Assembly: GCF_013185185.1 (NCBI RefSeq)
Contig: NZ_JAAZWE010000013.1
Coordinates: 1-58,334, forward strand
Source of the DNA: Saccharibacillus endophyticus
GTDB lineage: Bacteria; Bacillota; Bacilli; Paenibacillales; Paenibacillaceae
DNA length: 58,334 bases
Direction of reading: 5' to 3'
Part shown: positions 18,533-26,527 of the stretch, one piece after another
Numbering within the stretch: the stretch's first letter is position 1
How the letters are laid out: each line of letters starts with the position of its first letter
Notes under the pieces: generated by a model
The model's database searches: none
What the model saw: the letters and a program-made list of their open reading frames with translations, nothing else
Told to the model about the DNA's origin: nothing
Program-made: the position numbers and the translations under genes

Positions 18533-19456
18533 TTACAGCGATAGAGCCGCATATAACACGGTGCCCAGCAGCAGCAACGATCCGCAAAAAGCAACGACAA
18601 GCAGCTTTGAAGCACCCTTTTTCCCCTGCGGCGGATATAGCCGACAAAGCACTTTCCACTGGGCATAAGCTTCGCGCGAATTCGCAAACCCGCCTCGAAG
18701 CGCACGGGCAAGCCATGGTTCAAAAGGTTGCAAAGCAGTAATCCGTCCGGCTAGCTGCACCAGATCCTCCGTACTGCGCGTCTGCGGCAACAGAGCCGCA
18801 TCCACCCGACGCAATGACCGCTCGTCGAACACATGCAGGCAGAGTACCGCAAACGCGAACAGATCATAGCCGGGATCCGCTGTTCGGGTACCGGCATTCC
18901 AGTACTTTCGATCGTACCAGCCGCTGTATTGCTTCACATTGGCTCCGATGGGACTTGCCCCGCCGTAATCGACCAATTCCACGCCGCCGCTCTCTTCCAC
19001 CAACACGTGACAAGGCTTCAGATCCCCGAAAATGAACCCTGCCTGATGCAACCCCGACAGTTTATCCAATAATCCGAGTCCCGTCGTTCCGATCTGACGA
19101 TAACCGTATTTACGGATATAAGCGTCTATAGGTACGCCCCGAACGAACTTCATCACATAAAAAGGAACGGAACGCCCCTCCGTTTTATACCGATCCGCGT
19201 CAAGCAGAAAAGAACGGCGATCTCCGTTTTCAAGCTCATGCTTTTTCAGTTGCGCCAGCACTTCGACCTCTGCCTTCAATTCCGGCTTCTCCGGTCCCGC
19301 CTTCAACGCCGCCTGCTGCCCGCTCGCTGTCCGAACCAGATAAACGTTGCCGTTCGCCCCCCGGCCGATCAGGGATTGAATCGTATATTGCCCGCCTTGG
19401 GACGCGCCGGTTACGACCGTTCCCGGCCTAAATCCCGGCAGATCTGGTGCAGCCAC
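18533..19456 (-). CDS. yabT: YabT-like serine/threonine protein kinase with C-terminal membrane anchor
   Basis: The position before tilS and the build match YabT, a DNA-activated Hanks kinase of B. subtilis that phosphorylates RecA and other DNA-binding proteins. The 307-residue protein has the glycine loop GRGANGNVY near residue 33, the ATP-site Lys in AALKAG and the catalytic loop FGDLKPCHVLV. Its last 25 residues form a membrane segment. In the catalytic loop the Asp and Lys are kept, but the metal-binding Asn is a His (DLKPCH instead of DLKPxN) and DFG is DYG. Activity is therefore uncertain. The start appears to be GTG. spoIIE and yabS, its neighbours in Bacillus, are absent. Confidence 0.85.
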   Translation of the reverse strand: MAAPDLPGFRPGTVVTGASQGGQYTIQSLIGRGANGNVYLVRTASGQQAALKAGPEKPELKAEVEVLAQLKKHELENGDRRSFLLDADRYKTEGRSVPFYVMKFVRGVPIDAYIRKYGYRQIGTTGLGLLDKLSGLHQAGFIFGDLKPCHVLVEESGGVELVDYGGASPIGANVKQYSGWYDRKYWNAGTRTADPGYDLFAFAVLCLHVFDERSLRRVDAALLPQTRSTEDLVQLAGRITALQPFEPWLARALRGGFANSREAYAQWKVLCRLYPPQGKKGASKLLVVAFCGSLLLLGTVLYAALSL

Positions 19457-19643
19457 TTCGCATCCCGTCCTTTCCGGTGCGACTCCTCCCGAATTCCAAA
19501 CCAGGAATTCGCATCCATTTTATCATAAAATCACCTTGTCAACACCGAAGATAAGGTCGTGCTCCATTGAAAGGATACTATTCTTGTATTTGCTTATTAT
19601 CGGAAGACAAGGTTCTTTCGCTGAAGCCTCTGCTGTGCAAAGC

Positions 19644-19683
19644 AAAAAACCGCGAGCGGCTGAACTGAGCCATTCGCGGTATT
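19644..19683 (-). terminator. Terminator downstream of yabR
   Basis: On the minus strand ACCGCGA-TGGCT pairs with AGCCGC-TCGCGGT and T6 follows. The remaining stretch 19457-19643 holds no gene. In Bacillus this is where spoIIE and tRNA genes would be. Confidence 0.85.
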
Positions 19684-19694
19684 TCAAGCTATAA

Positions 19695-20264
19695 TTACGA
19701 TCTTTTTGCGCCACGGCCTCCGCGCTTGGATTCCGTGTTTTTCTTGATCGAAGAAATTCGTTCTTCGCTATCCTTGAGGAAACGAGTCACTTTATCATCG
19801 AACGAAGGCTTACCGAATGCGGGCTTGCCAAATGCAGGTTTACCGCCGCCGCCCGGAGGTCTCGAAGGTCTTCCGCCGCCGCTACCGCCTCGGTTGAATC
19901 CGCCGCCACCGCCGCCGCTAAAGCGTTCGCCGCCACCGCCGCCGCTAAAGCGTTCGCCGCCACCGCTGCTAGGACCGCGATCTTGTCTAGGCGGACGTGA
20001 AGATGGCGCAGGGGCAGAACCGGCAGGTCTGTCCACGGTTTGCTTGATAGACAATCCGATCTTGCCGTCTTTGTCGACGTTGATGACTTTTACGGTCACC
20101 GTATCGCCGATCTTCAGATGATCATTCACATCTTTTACGTAGTTGTCGGCGATTTCCGAGATATGAACGAGACCCGTGACACCTCCAGACAAATCCACAA
20201 ATGCTCCGAAATGCGTAATGCCTGTCACTTTGCCCTCTAATTTGGTGCCTACTTCAATTGCCAT
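19695..20264 (-). CDS. yabR: S1-domain RNA-binding protein (YabR) with glycine-rich tail
   Basis: Residues 1-75 form one S1 OB-fold (GTKLEGKVTGITHFGAFVDL then GLVHISEIADNYV), which binds single-stranded RNA. Its B. subtilis counterpart is a general stress protein of unknown target. The region 80-160 is unusual: a low-complexity Gly/Arg/Pro-rich tract with two copies of GERFSGGGGG and three of GKPxF, followed by a charged C-terminus ending in RGGRGAKRS. The RGG-like tail should add RNA affinity and be disordered. Length is 189, longer than the 128-residue Bacillus protein. It follows divIC. Confidence 0.9.
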   Translation of the reverse strand: MAIEVGTKLEGKVTGITHFGAFVDLSGGVTGLVHISEIADNYVKDVNDHLKIGDTVTVKVINVDKDGKIGLSIKQTVDRPAGSAPAPSSRPPRQDRGPSSGGGERFSGGGGGERFSGGGGGGFNRGGSGGGRPSRPPGGGGKPAFGKPAFGKPSFDDKVTRFLKDSEERISSIKKNTESKRGGRGAKRS

Positions 20265-20365
20265 AGAATAAAATGATCCTCCCTTAAAAATATACAGCCG
20301 AAAAAGTCAAATTTCGGTCTGCGGTGATTTGATTATAACGGAAGCGTAAACGTCGGTCAACAAAC

Positions 20366-20385
20366 AAAACCGCGTGAAACCGCGG
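20366..20385 (-). terminator. Short terminator downstream of divIC
   Basis: CCGCG and CGCGG form a five-base stem with a six-base loop, followed on the minus strand by TTTTG, immediately after the divIC stop. It is a weak hairpin and may only partly stop transcription into yabR. Confidence 0.5.
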
Positions 20386-20390
20386 AAAAT

Positions 20391-20783
20391 CTACTCTCCG
20401 CCGCCTTCTCCGGTAACGCGGATCGGGATCTCTTCCGGTTTGTACATATTGTATTCTTTGCGGGCGATTTGCGAGATATATTCCGGATCCTGCAGACGCT
20501 TGATCTCGGCTTTTACTTCGCCGAGTGTCTTCTCGCTTTCAGCCTTGACCGTCTGACTTGCTTCAAGTTTCGAAGCCTTGTCCGCGATCACGGAACTTTG
20601 CCCGAAGAACGTATACCCAGCCCAACCGAACAAAACGATCATGAGGACGGCCCATAGTCGAAGGCGTTTCTTGCCGCTCTGCTGCCGGTTTGACGATGTA
20701 CGCCGAACCGAGGTCCGGGTTGTCTTGGGTGATTGTTCGGGCTGATGTCTATTTGGTTTGGTTGCTGCGGAAGTCGCTCTCAT
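20391..20783 (-). CDS. divIC: Cell-division protein DivIC/FtsB
   Basis: DivIC is a bitopic septum protein that forms a complex with DivIB and FtsL. The 130-residue protein has a basic N-terminal cytoplasmic tail (about 1-42), one membrane segment (about 43-62, LWAVLMIVLFGWAGYTFF), a coiled coil (about 70-105) and the conserved DPEYISQIARKEYNMYKPEE. ATG 20783 has GAAGGAGGG upstream. In sporulating relatives yabP and yabQ precede this gene; they are missing here. Confidence 0.93.
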   Translation of the reverse strand: MRATSAATKPNRHQPEQSPKTTRTSVRRTSSNRQQSGKKRLRLWAVLMIVLFGWAGYTFFGQSSVIADKASKLEASQTVKAESEKTLGEVKAEIKRLQDPEYISQIARKEYNMYKPEEIPIRVTGEGGGE

Positions 20784-21070
20784 GGAACCCTCCTTCACCG
20801 AACGTATTCACTCGCGCAAAAAGGCAGCGCAGTGTGTCGGCTATTATGTAAAATTGCTACAGCGGACCGATGTTTTTCGACAAAGAAAGGCCGCTAAACA
20901 CGACTACTCTAGTTTTATCGGAATGTTAGTCGCCAAGCTCGATAGAGCGACAGAACTATTCTTGTCAGAATTAGGAACGGTCAATAGTCTTTACTGCCTA
21001 ACTTCTACGCTTATCTTAAACATTAACACAATAAAACGCGAAATGACGCGGGAATCCGCAAATTTAGCCG
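20784..21070. other. Gene-free gap at the yabP-yabQ position
   Basis: This stretch between divIC and rqcP holds no credible coding frame on either strand. The only visible elements are possible weak minus-strand promoter sequences (TTGACC at about 20978-20983) that could drive divIC. In sporulating Bacillales yabP and yabQ (spore cortex/coat assembly) occupy this place. Confidence 0.5.
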
Positions 21071-21110
21071 AAAAAGGCGTTTCCGCTCAATATGCGGAAA
21101 CGCCTTTTTC
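21070..21110 (-). terminator. Terminator downstream of rqcP
   Basis: GAAAAAGGCGTTTCCGC and GCGGAAACGCCTTTTTC form a perfect 17-base stem around a seven-base loop, giving a strong terminator that could act in both directions. Confidence 0.9.
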
Positions 21111-21127
21111 CTATTTTCAAACAGCAA

Positions 21128-21406
21128 TCAAAAGTTCAAACCTTCTTCACGCGGAATAGGTTCTTCCTTCACGACGGTATACATGCCTGCTGCTTCATCT
21201 TTTCGGGTCGTGTCGGCGATGCGTTCGACGCGAACCGTGACGAGCTTCTGACCGAACTGTACGGTAATTTCGTCGCCGACTTTCACCGAAGCGCTGGGCT
21301 TGGCCTCGCGGCCGTTGATCAGCACGCGACCTTGCTCAGACACGTCTTTCGCTACGGTACGACGCTTGATGAGCCTGGACACCTTCAGGAATTTATCGAC
21401 ACGCAT
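21128..21406 (-). CDS. rqcP: S4-domain ribosome quality-control factor RqcP (YabO)
   Basis: RqcP binds the tRNA-occupied 50S subunit of stalled ribosomes and works with RqcH in adding C-terminal alanine tails. The 92-residue protein is a single S4 RNA-binding domain: MRVDKFLKVSRLIKRRTVAK, then GRVLINGREAKPSASVKVGD. Length and position (after mazG and hup) match the yabO family. It begins two bases after the hup stop, so the two are co-translated. Confidence 0.93.
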   Translation of the reverse strand: MRVDKFLKVSRLIKRRTVAKDVSEQGRVLINGREAKPSASVKVGDEITVQFGQKLVTVRVERIADTTRKDEAAGMYTVVKEEPIPREEGLNF

Positions 21407-21408
21407 AA

Positions 21409-21681
21409 TTACTTAACCGCTTCTTTAAGTTTGTTGCCCGCTTTGAATGCAGGAACGCTGGACTCGGCAATGGTGATCGGCTCGCCCGTTTGCGGGTTGC
21501 GGCCTGTGCGACCTGCGCGTTTGCGAGTTTCGAACGTACCGAAACCGATCAGTTGAACTTTGTCGCCGCCTGCCAGTGCTTCGGTTACGCCGTCCATGAA
21601 GCCGTTCAGTACCGCTTCGACTTCTTTTTTGCCTACGCCGCTTTTTTCCGCGATGCTGTTGATCAGTTCTGTTTTATTCAT
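21409..21681 (-). CDS. hup: Histone-like DNA-binding protein HU
   Basis: HU is the major nucleoid protein that bends DNA non-specifically. The 90-residue protein starts MNKTELINSIAEKSG and has the DNA-arm motif GRNPQTGEPI with the conserved Pro, and ends GNKLKEAVK. I chose ATG 21681, which gives the usual 90 residues and a proper distance to GGGAGGA; ATG 21690 lies too close to that site. In B. subtilis hbs is elsewhere, so its place between mazG and rqcP is a feature of this family. Confidence 0.94.
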   Translation of the reverse strand: MNKTELINSIAEKSGVGKKEVEAVLNGFMDGVTEALAGGDKVQLIGFGTFETRKRAGRTGRNPQTGEPITIAESSVPAFKAGNKLKEAVK

Positions 21682-21950
21682 TCGTTTCATTCCTCCCGGG
21701 ATTTTAAGGTTGCGTTTGACGGCCCCCGAACGGGAAACCTAACGCTCAATTCAATAATGATAAGCGGAGTTCGGATTGAGTTCCTTGCTGCCGCGGTTAT
21801 CCGTTTTTGCGGACCCGTCCGTAAGCTTCCGTACGGTTTCAAACAGGTTCCGGCCATCGTTTCCGCATGCCCTCTTCCTCATATTCTGGATGGGAGGACG
21901 TATTCCTTTCGCGCAAACGGCGGCTTTGAAAATTTTGTGCGAAGATCCAG

Positions 21951-23429
21951 TTATTCCGCCGCCTTGGCTTCATTCCAGAGCGCATCCATCTCATCGAGCG
22001 TGCTGGTTTGCGGGGAGCTTCCCCGTTCGCGCAAGCGATCTTCGATGTAACGAAAACGTCGACGGAATTTGTCGTTGACGAGGGACAGCGCCTCCTCCGG
22101 ATCAATCTTCAGGAAGCGCGCCGCATTGACCGCGGAGAATAACAGATCGCCGAGTTCAAGCTTGAGCGCTTCGGAGTCGGCCCCCTTGGCCAACCCTTCG
22201 CGCAGCTCGCCCAGCTCTTCTTCGATCTTGGCAAATGCGCTGGAGACTTCATCCCAATCGAAGCCGGCCTTAGCCGCCTTCTTCTGGATCTTGTAAGCCT
22301 TCATTAGCGCAGGCAGATCTCTCGGAACCCCGTCCAGCAGCGAAGCTTCAGGCTCGGATAAGCCTTTTCGCTTCTTCTCTTCCGCCTTCATGGCATCCCA
22401 ATTCTTGAGAGCTTCCTCGGCATCGCCGGCGGCACTGTCGCCGAATACATGCGGATGACGGAAGATCAACTTCTCGTTCAGACCGCGGATCACGTCGTAG
22501 ACGTTGAACGTCCCGACTTCCTCTTCCATTTGGGAATGAAGCATGATTTGCAGCAGCAAATCGCCCAGTTCTTCCCGCATATGATCCGGGTCGTCCTCGT
22601 CGATGGTCTCCAACACCTCATAGGTCTCTTCAATCAGGTTCTTGCGGATCGAAGCATGGGTCTGCTCCATGTCCCAAGGACAACCGCCCGGACTGCGCAG
22701 CATATTGACGATTTCATGCAAGCGGGCAAAGCTGCCCGCCCTCAAAGCCTCGTCTTCGCTGCGCGGTATGTACACCAACGACAAATTGCCGTAGCCTTCC
22801 AGGCGATCCAGTTCGTACAGGGGAACGCGCAAAATGCGTTCTTCCCCTTCTACGCCGAGGGCATGCCCCACTATGACCGGATGGTCGTCCGGGTACACGT
22901 CCATCAATCCGAGTTTAACCTCAGATGCGGTCAGCGAATCGTAGACCTGGCCGATCAGCGTATGCAGCGAAGGCCGGATGTGCTCCGACGTGACGTCGGA
23001 AGAGTCCAGCAGTTGGAAGCCTTCGATCGGATCAAAGCCGAGTCGAACGAATGCCTGATCGAGGAAGCTTTCCCCGCCGAGCACCGTCAGGGATACGTCT
23101 GCCGCTTCCGCGTATTCGCGCAGCAGCAGCACGGTCTTCTCGGCCACCATCGGGTGTCCGGGAACCGCATAGACCAAGTCTCCCTGATCGGCCAGTTCGA
23201 TGATCCGGCGAGCAATACTCTCGTAAACGTCGCCGAACGACTCATTGGCCTCGTAAACGGAGTCGAACGACTCGAAAGCGATCCCTTCGGCAGCGATCCG
23301 GTGCATGACCGGATGCTCCTTCGTTCTTACGTAAACCCGGCTTGCTCCCTGAAGAATTTTCCATATGCCCAGCGTGAGTTGATCCGGGTCGCCCGAACCC
23401 AGTCCCACGACCGTAATTGCCTTACTCAT
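21951..23429 (-). CDS. mazG: YabN: tetrapyrrole-methylase-like domain fused to MazG nucleotide pyrophosphohydrolase
   Basis: The C-terminal MazG part hydrolyses nucleoside triphosphates to monophosphates and may clear aberrant nucleotides. The 492-residue protein starts with a SAM-methylase-like domain (about 1-220: ITVVGLGSGDPDQLTLG, YAVPGHPMVAEKTV) and continues with MazG (about 245-480). The helical metal-binding signatures there include MEQTHASIRKNLIEETYEVLE and a second EELGELREG block. This fusion is the normal YabN architecture of Bacillales. It follows yabM by about 105 bp on the same strand. Confidence 0.94.
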   Translation of the reverse strand: MSKAITVVGLGSGDPDQLTLGIWKILQGASRVYVRTKEHPVMHRIAAEGIAFESFDSVYEANESFGDVYESIARRIIELADQGDLVYAVPGHPMVAEKTVLLLREYAEAADVSLTVLGGESFLDQAFVRLGFDPIEGFQLLDSSDVTSEHIRPSLHTLIGQVYDSLTASEVKLGLMDVYPDDHPVIVGHALGVEGEERILRVPLYELDRLEGYGNLSLVYIPRSEDEALRAGSFARLHEIVNMLRSPGGCPWDMEQTHASIRKNLIEETYEVLETIDEDDPDHMREELGDLLLQIMLHSQMEEEVGTFNVYDVIRGLNEKLIFRHPHVFGDSAAGDAEEALKNWDAMKAEEKKRKGLSEPEASLLDGVPRDLPALMKAYKIQKKAAKAGFDWDEVSSAFAKIEEELGELREGLAKGADSEALKLELGDLLFSAVNAARFLKIDPEEALSLVNDKFRRRFRYIEDRLRERGSSPQTSTLDEMDALWNEAKAAE

Positions 23430-23533
23430 TGCCGTTCCTCTCCTTCCGCTGCACCTCGCATTTTACCACTATATCACGGGTTTCGACGAATTGCGAATCT
23501 AAAATGCGCACAAGCGTTCCCCGAAGCGGCATG

Positions 23534-25228
23534 CTAGCTCTCGCGGCGAAGCCGTCTTGCCAGGGCGGCGAGTTTCGCGCCGCCGGGCAGTGCGGACAGC
23601 TCCGCGTCCGAGACCGCACGGGTATAGACCAGCACGGCCGCGAAGGCGAGCACGCCGGCGGCGACGCCGAAGGCGCTGGTCAGCAGCGCGCCCGTGCGGC
23701 CGCCGAGTCCCGCGGCGGACAGCAGTTCGCTCGTCAGCAAGCGAACGGCAAAGGCGGCCAGCGCCGTCAGCCCGGCGAGCAGCAGGGGCTGAAGCAGCGT
23801 GCGGCGCACTCCGCCGCGCAGCCCGGTCAAACGGGCGAGCAGCAGCACGCCGAGCAGCGCGGCGACGAGATAGGAGACGGCGCCTGCCAAGGCGGCGCCC
23901 GAAATGCCCATCAGCGGGACCAGCAGCAGGTTCAGCGTCAGTTTGAGCGTTGCCGAGACCAACAGGAACAAGGCGGGCGCCCGAACGGCTCCCATGCCCT
24001 GCAATAGCGCGGCAGAGACGATGCCGAGCGTGCCTCCGGCAGCGGACAAGGCGGTCCAACGCAGCGCGTCGGTGCCTTGCGCGTCCGCGTACAGCATGAT
24101 GTTGACCGGACCGGCCAGCACGGCAAGGCCGGCTGCGGCCGTCAGGCCGAGCAGCCACAGCCAGCGCAGCGCCACGCCGGCGGAAGCGGCGATCCGCTCT
24201 TCTTGCCCCCGTGCCTTGGCCTCGGCAATAGCGGGCAGCAGCAGCGTAGACAGCGATGTTGCCAACATAAAGACGAGTTGGACAATCGGAATCCCGCGGT
24301 TGTAAATGCCGAACTGTTCCATCGAAGCCAGATCGTCCCACCCTGAACCTTGCAATAGTCGAGGTACGGTCAGCGTGTCGACCAAGCCGAGCAGCGGTTG
24401 GGACAGGGAGCCGATGAACACGGGAACGGCGTAGATCAGAAGCCGTTTGATCCAGGTTCGCGATGAAGAGCTTCGCCGATCTTCCGTACGGGGTTCCGTG
24501 CCGGGCTCGCCGGCGGCAGCCGTATCCGACGCCGCCTGCGACAGCTTCGTCGCTGCCGAAGGCGCCGAGCGACGCGTTCGTCCGTAACGCCGCCAGAACA
24601 ACAGCATAACCCCAAGACCTGCCAAGCCTCCGGCAAACGAGCCCAGCGCAGCCCCGGCCGCAATCCGTTCATCAGCTGCTCCGGCCGCGTTCAATGTCAG
24701 AAGCAGCGCCACCATGACGGCAACGCGGACAATCTGCTCGGCAACTTGAGACACGGCCGTCGGCAGCGCCTGCTGCAACCCCTGAAAGAAGCCGCGCAGC
24801 GCCGCCATAGGCGGTACTACCAGCAAGGCAAGCGATACGGCTCTCAGCGGCAGCAGCGTATGGTCGCTGCCGATCCAGGCCGAGACCTGCGGCGCAAGCG
24901 TCCACATGGCCAGCGCCATCAGAAATCCCGCGGAGCAGGCCGTCAACAGTCCTGCACGCAGCACGCTGCGCACTCCCCGCTGATCCGCGCCGGCCGTGCG
25001 TTCGGCGACGTACTTGGATATGGCTGCCGGAAGCGCGGCTGTCGCAAATACGGCCAAAAACGCATAGAACGAATAAATCGTGGTATAAATGCCGAATACG
25101 CCGTCCCCGCCAATGTTTTGCAGCGGGATTTTTTGCAGCGTGCCGATCAGCTTGGATAGGATTGCCGCGGCTCCGAGAATAAACGCGCCTCTTAGCAAGC
25201 CCGATCCCGGCGACTGGGATGTTTTCAC
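23534..25228 (-). CDS. yabM: YabM-type polysaccharide/lipid flippase (MOP superfamily, MATE-like)
   Basis: This 564-residue membrane protein has about 14 predicted membrane segments, a MOP-superfamily signature at the N-terminus (GAFILGAAAILSKLIGTLQ, the form seen in SpoVB/YabM/YtgP) and a long cytoplasmic loop rich in Arg, Ser and Thr around 230-270. It probably flips an undecaprenyl-linked wall or polysaccharide precursor; the substrate is unknown. The start is GTG 25228 behind AAGGAGG. The 3' half is markedly richer in G+C (long Ala/Leu/Gly stretches) than its neighbours. SpoVB is close in fold, but the mfd-yabM-yabN context argues for YabM. Confidence 0.88.
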   Translation of the reverse strand: MKTSQSPGSGLLRGAFILGAAAILSKLIGTLQKIPLQNIGGDGVFGIYTTIYSFYAFLAVFATAALPAAISKYVAERTAGADQRGVRSVLRAGLLTACSAGFLMALAMWTLAPQVSAWIGSDHTLLPLRAVSLALLVVPPMAALRGFFQGLQQALPTAVSQVAEQIVRVAVMVALLLTLNAAGAADERIAAGAALGSFAGGLAGLGVMLLFWRRYGRTRRSAPSAATKLSQAASDTAAAGEPGTEPRTEDRRSSSSRTWIKRLLIYAVPVFIGSLSQPLLGLVDTLTVPRLLQGSGWDDLASMEQFGIYNRGIPIVQLVFMLATSLSTLLLPAIAEAKARGQEERIAASAGVALRWLWLLGLTAAAGLAVLAGPVNIMLYADAQGTDALRWTALSAAGGTLGIVSAALLQGMGAVRAPALFLLVSATLKLTLNLLLVPLMGISGAALAGAVSYLVAALLGVLLLARLTGLRGGVRRTLLQPLLLAGLTALAAFAVRLLTSELLSAAGLGGRTGALLTSAFGVAAGVLAFAAVLVYTRAVSDAELSALPGGAKLAALARRLRRES

Positions 25229-25270
25229 GCCGCGACCTCCTTTCGTTGTCGGAATCATCCGTTTTTGACC

Positions 25271-25300
25271 TAAAAAAATAGCGCGTAAAACCGCGCTATT
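25271..25300 (-). terminator. Terminator downstream of prsA
   Basis: The minus strand pairs AATAGCGCG with CGCGCTATT and continues with T7. A second small hairpin (GGCGGA/TCCGCC, 25325-25342) lies just before it. spoVT, expected between prsA and yabM in sporulating relatives, is absent: the gap is only 135 bp. Confidence 0.9.
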
Positions 25301-25363
25301 CAGGTACTCTCATATAGACGAGAGGGCGGACCCCAATCCGCCTTCTTGTCGCATCCGTTGGTT

Positions 25364-26527
25364 TTACTTGCCGTCCGTCGTCGTGTCGGTCGAAGCATCC
25401 GCATCGCCGGACTCGTCCGTCGTCGTTCCTTGATCCGTCGCTGCACCTTGGTCCGCACCTTCGGTTACCGCGCCGTCCGTTCCTTCAGCCGCTCCGTCCG
25501 TCGAAGTTCCGTCCGTACCCTCGGCAGGAGTCGTCTCCGTGCCTTCGGCCGCCGGAGCTTCCTCATCAACGAACTCTTCCTTGCTCTTCGTGATGCCTTC
25601 CAGATCTTTTTCCATGAATTCGTTCAGCTTTGTCGAAGCCAGGCCGCGACGAACCGTATCCTTCATTTCATCCGTCAGCGTATCATTTCTCTTCTCGACC
25701 TTGATGATGTGGTAACCGTAATCGGTTTTGACCGGATCGCCTACCACGCCGACTTCCTGCTCCAGCGTCGCTTTTTTGAACTCTTCTACCCAACTGCTGA
25801 CCGGTTGGTTTTCGTACAGGCCGCCGTTCGAAGCGGAACCCGGATCTTCCGAGTACTCTTCGGCCAATGCGGCAAAATCGCCGCCTTCATCAATCTTCGT
25901 CTTCACTTCGTCCGCCAATTTCTTGGCTTCCGCATCGGTACGTTCTTTGCCTTCCGCATCGGCCAGACCGATCAGAATATGGCGAACGTCGGCCGTCACG
26001 TAAGTGTCTTTGTTGGCATCGAACTCTTTTTGCACTTCTTCGTCGGTCACTTGGTCGGACATGTATTGAACGGCCGTCATGACCTGAGTCATATAAGTCG
26101 TCAGATCCGCTTCCGTAATGTTTTGCTCGGTCAGCATCGTTTCGAGCTGTTCCTGATCGACTTGCGCTTTCAACTGATCGATCTGCTCGGTTGCCATTTT
26201 CGCGCCTTCGGTTTTTTCTTCTTCGGTCGCTTTGCCTTCCAGATAGTTATATGCGATCTGTTGGTCCAGCATGTAGTTCTTGATTTCGGCCGAATCCATC
26301 ATGGCGGCATAAGTCGGCTGCAGGAATTTCATCACGTTCAGTTCTTTGTCGAACTGATCTTGCGTTACGGTTCCCCCGTCGTACGTAGCCAATACCTTGC
26401 TGTCATCGGTCTTCGCGGTGTCGTTATCGGCTTTATCGCCGCAAGCGGCCAGCACGGAAAAAGAAAGTACCGCGACCGCGCCGAGCGACGCTAATTTGCC
26501 CCATTTTTTATGACTTGACTGCATCAT
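25364..26527 (-). CDS. prsA: PrsA/SurA-like peptidyl-prolyl isomerase lipoprotein
   Basis: PrsA-type foldases act outside the membrane on secreted proteins. The 387-residue protein has a lipoprotein signal with lipobox VLAACG (Cys at about residue 29), a SurA-like chaperone region (about 50-185), one PpiC/parvulin domain (about 175-275: RHILIGLADAEG, FAALAEEYSEDPGSASNGG, YGYHIIKVEKR) and a disordered acidic tail of about 85 residues built of Glu-Gly-Thr-Asp repeats. It overlaps the mfd 3' end by 20 bp, so translation is probably coupled. The tail is unusual in length for the family. Confidence 0.92.
   Translation of the reverse strand: MMQSSHKKWGKLASLGAVAVLSFSVLAACGDKADNDTAKTDDSKVLATYDGGTVTQDQFDKELNVMKFLQPTYAAMMDSAEIKNYMLDQQIAYNYLEGKATEEEKTEGAKMATEQIDQLKAQVDQEQLETMLTEQNITEADLTTYMTQVMTAVQYMSDQVTDEEVQKEFDANKDTYVTADVRHILIGLADAEGKERTDAEAKKLADEVKTKIDEGGDFAALAEEYSEDPGSASNGGLYENQPVSSWVEEFKKATLEQEVGVVGDPVKTDYGYHIIKVEKRNDTLTDEMKDTVRRGLASTKLNEFMEKDLEGITKSKEEFVDEEAPAAEGTETTPAEGTDGTSTDGAAEGTDGAVTEGADQGAATDQGTTTDESGDADASTDTTTDGK

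Noticed and set aside
19517..19542. TTGACA and TAAAAT as a normal yabT promoter
   Set aside because: The spacer is only 14 bp, too short for a standard sigma-A promoter; an extended -10 may work alone, but the evidence is too thin to list.
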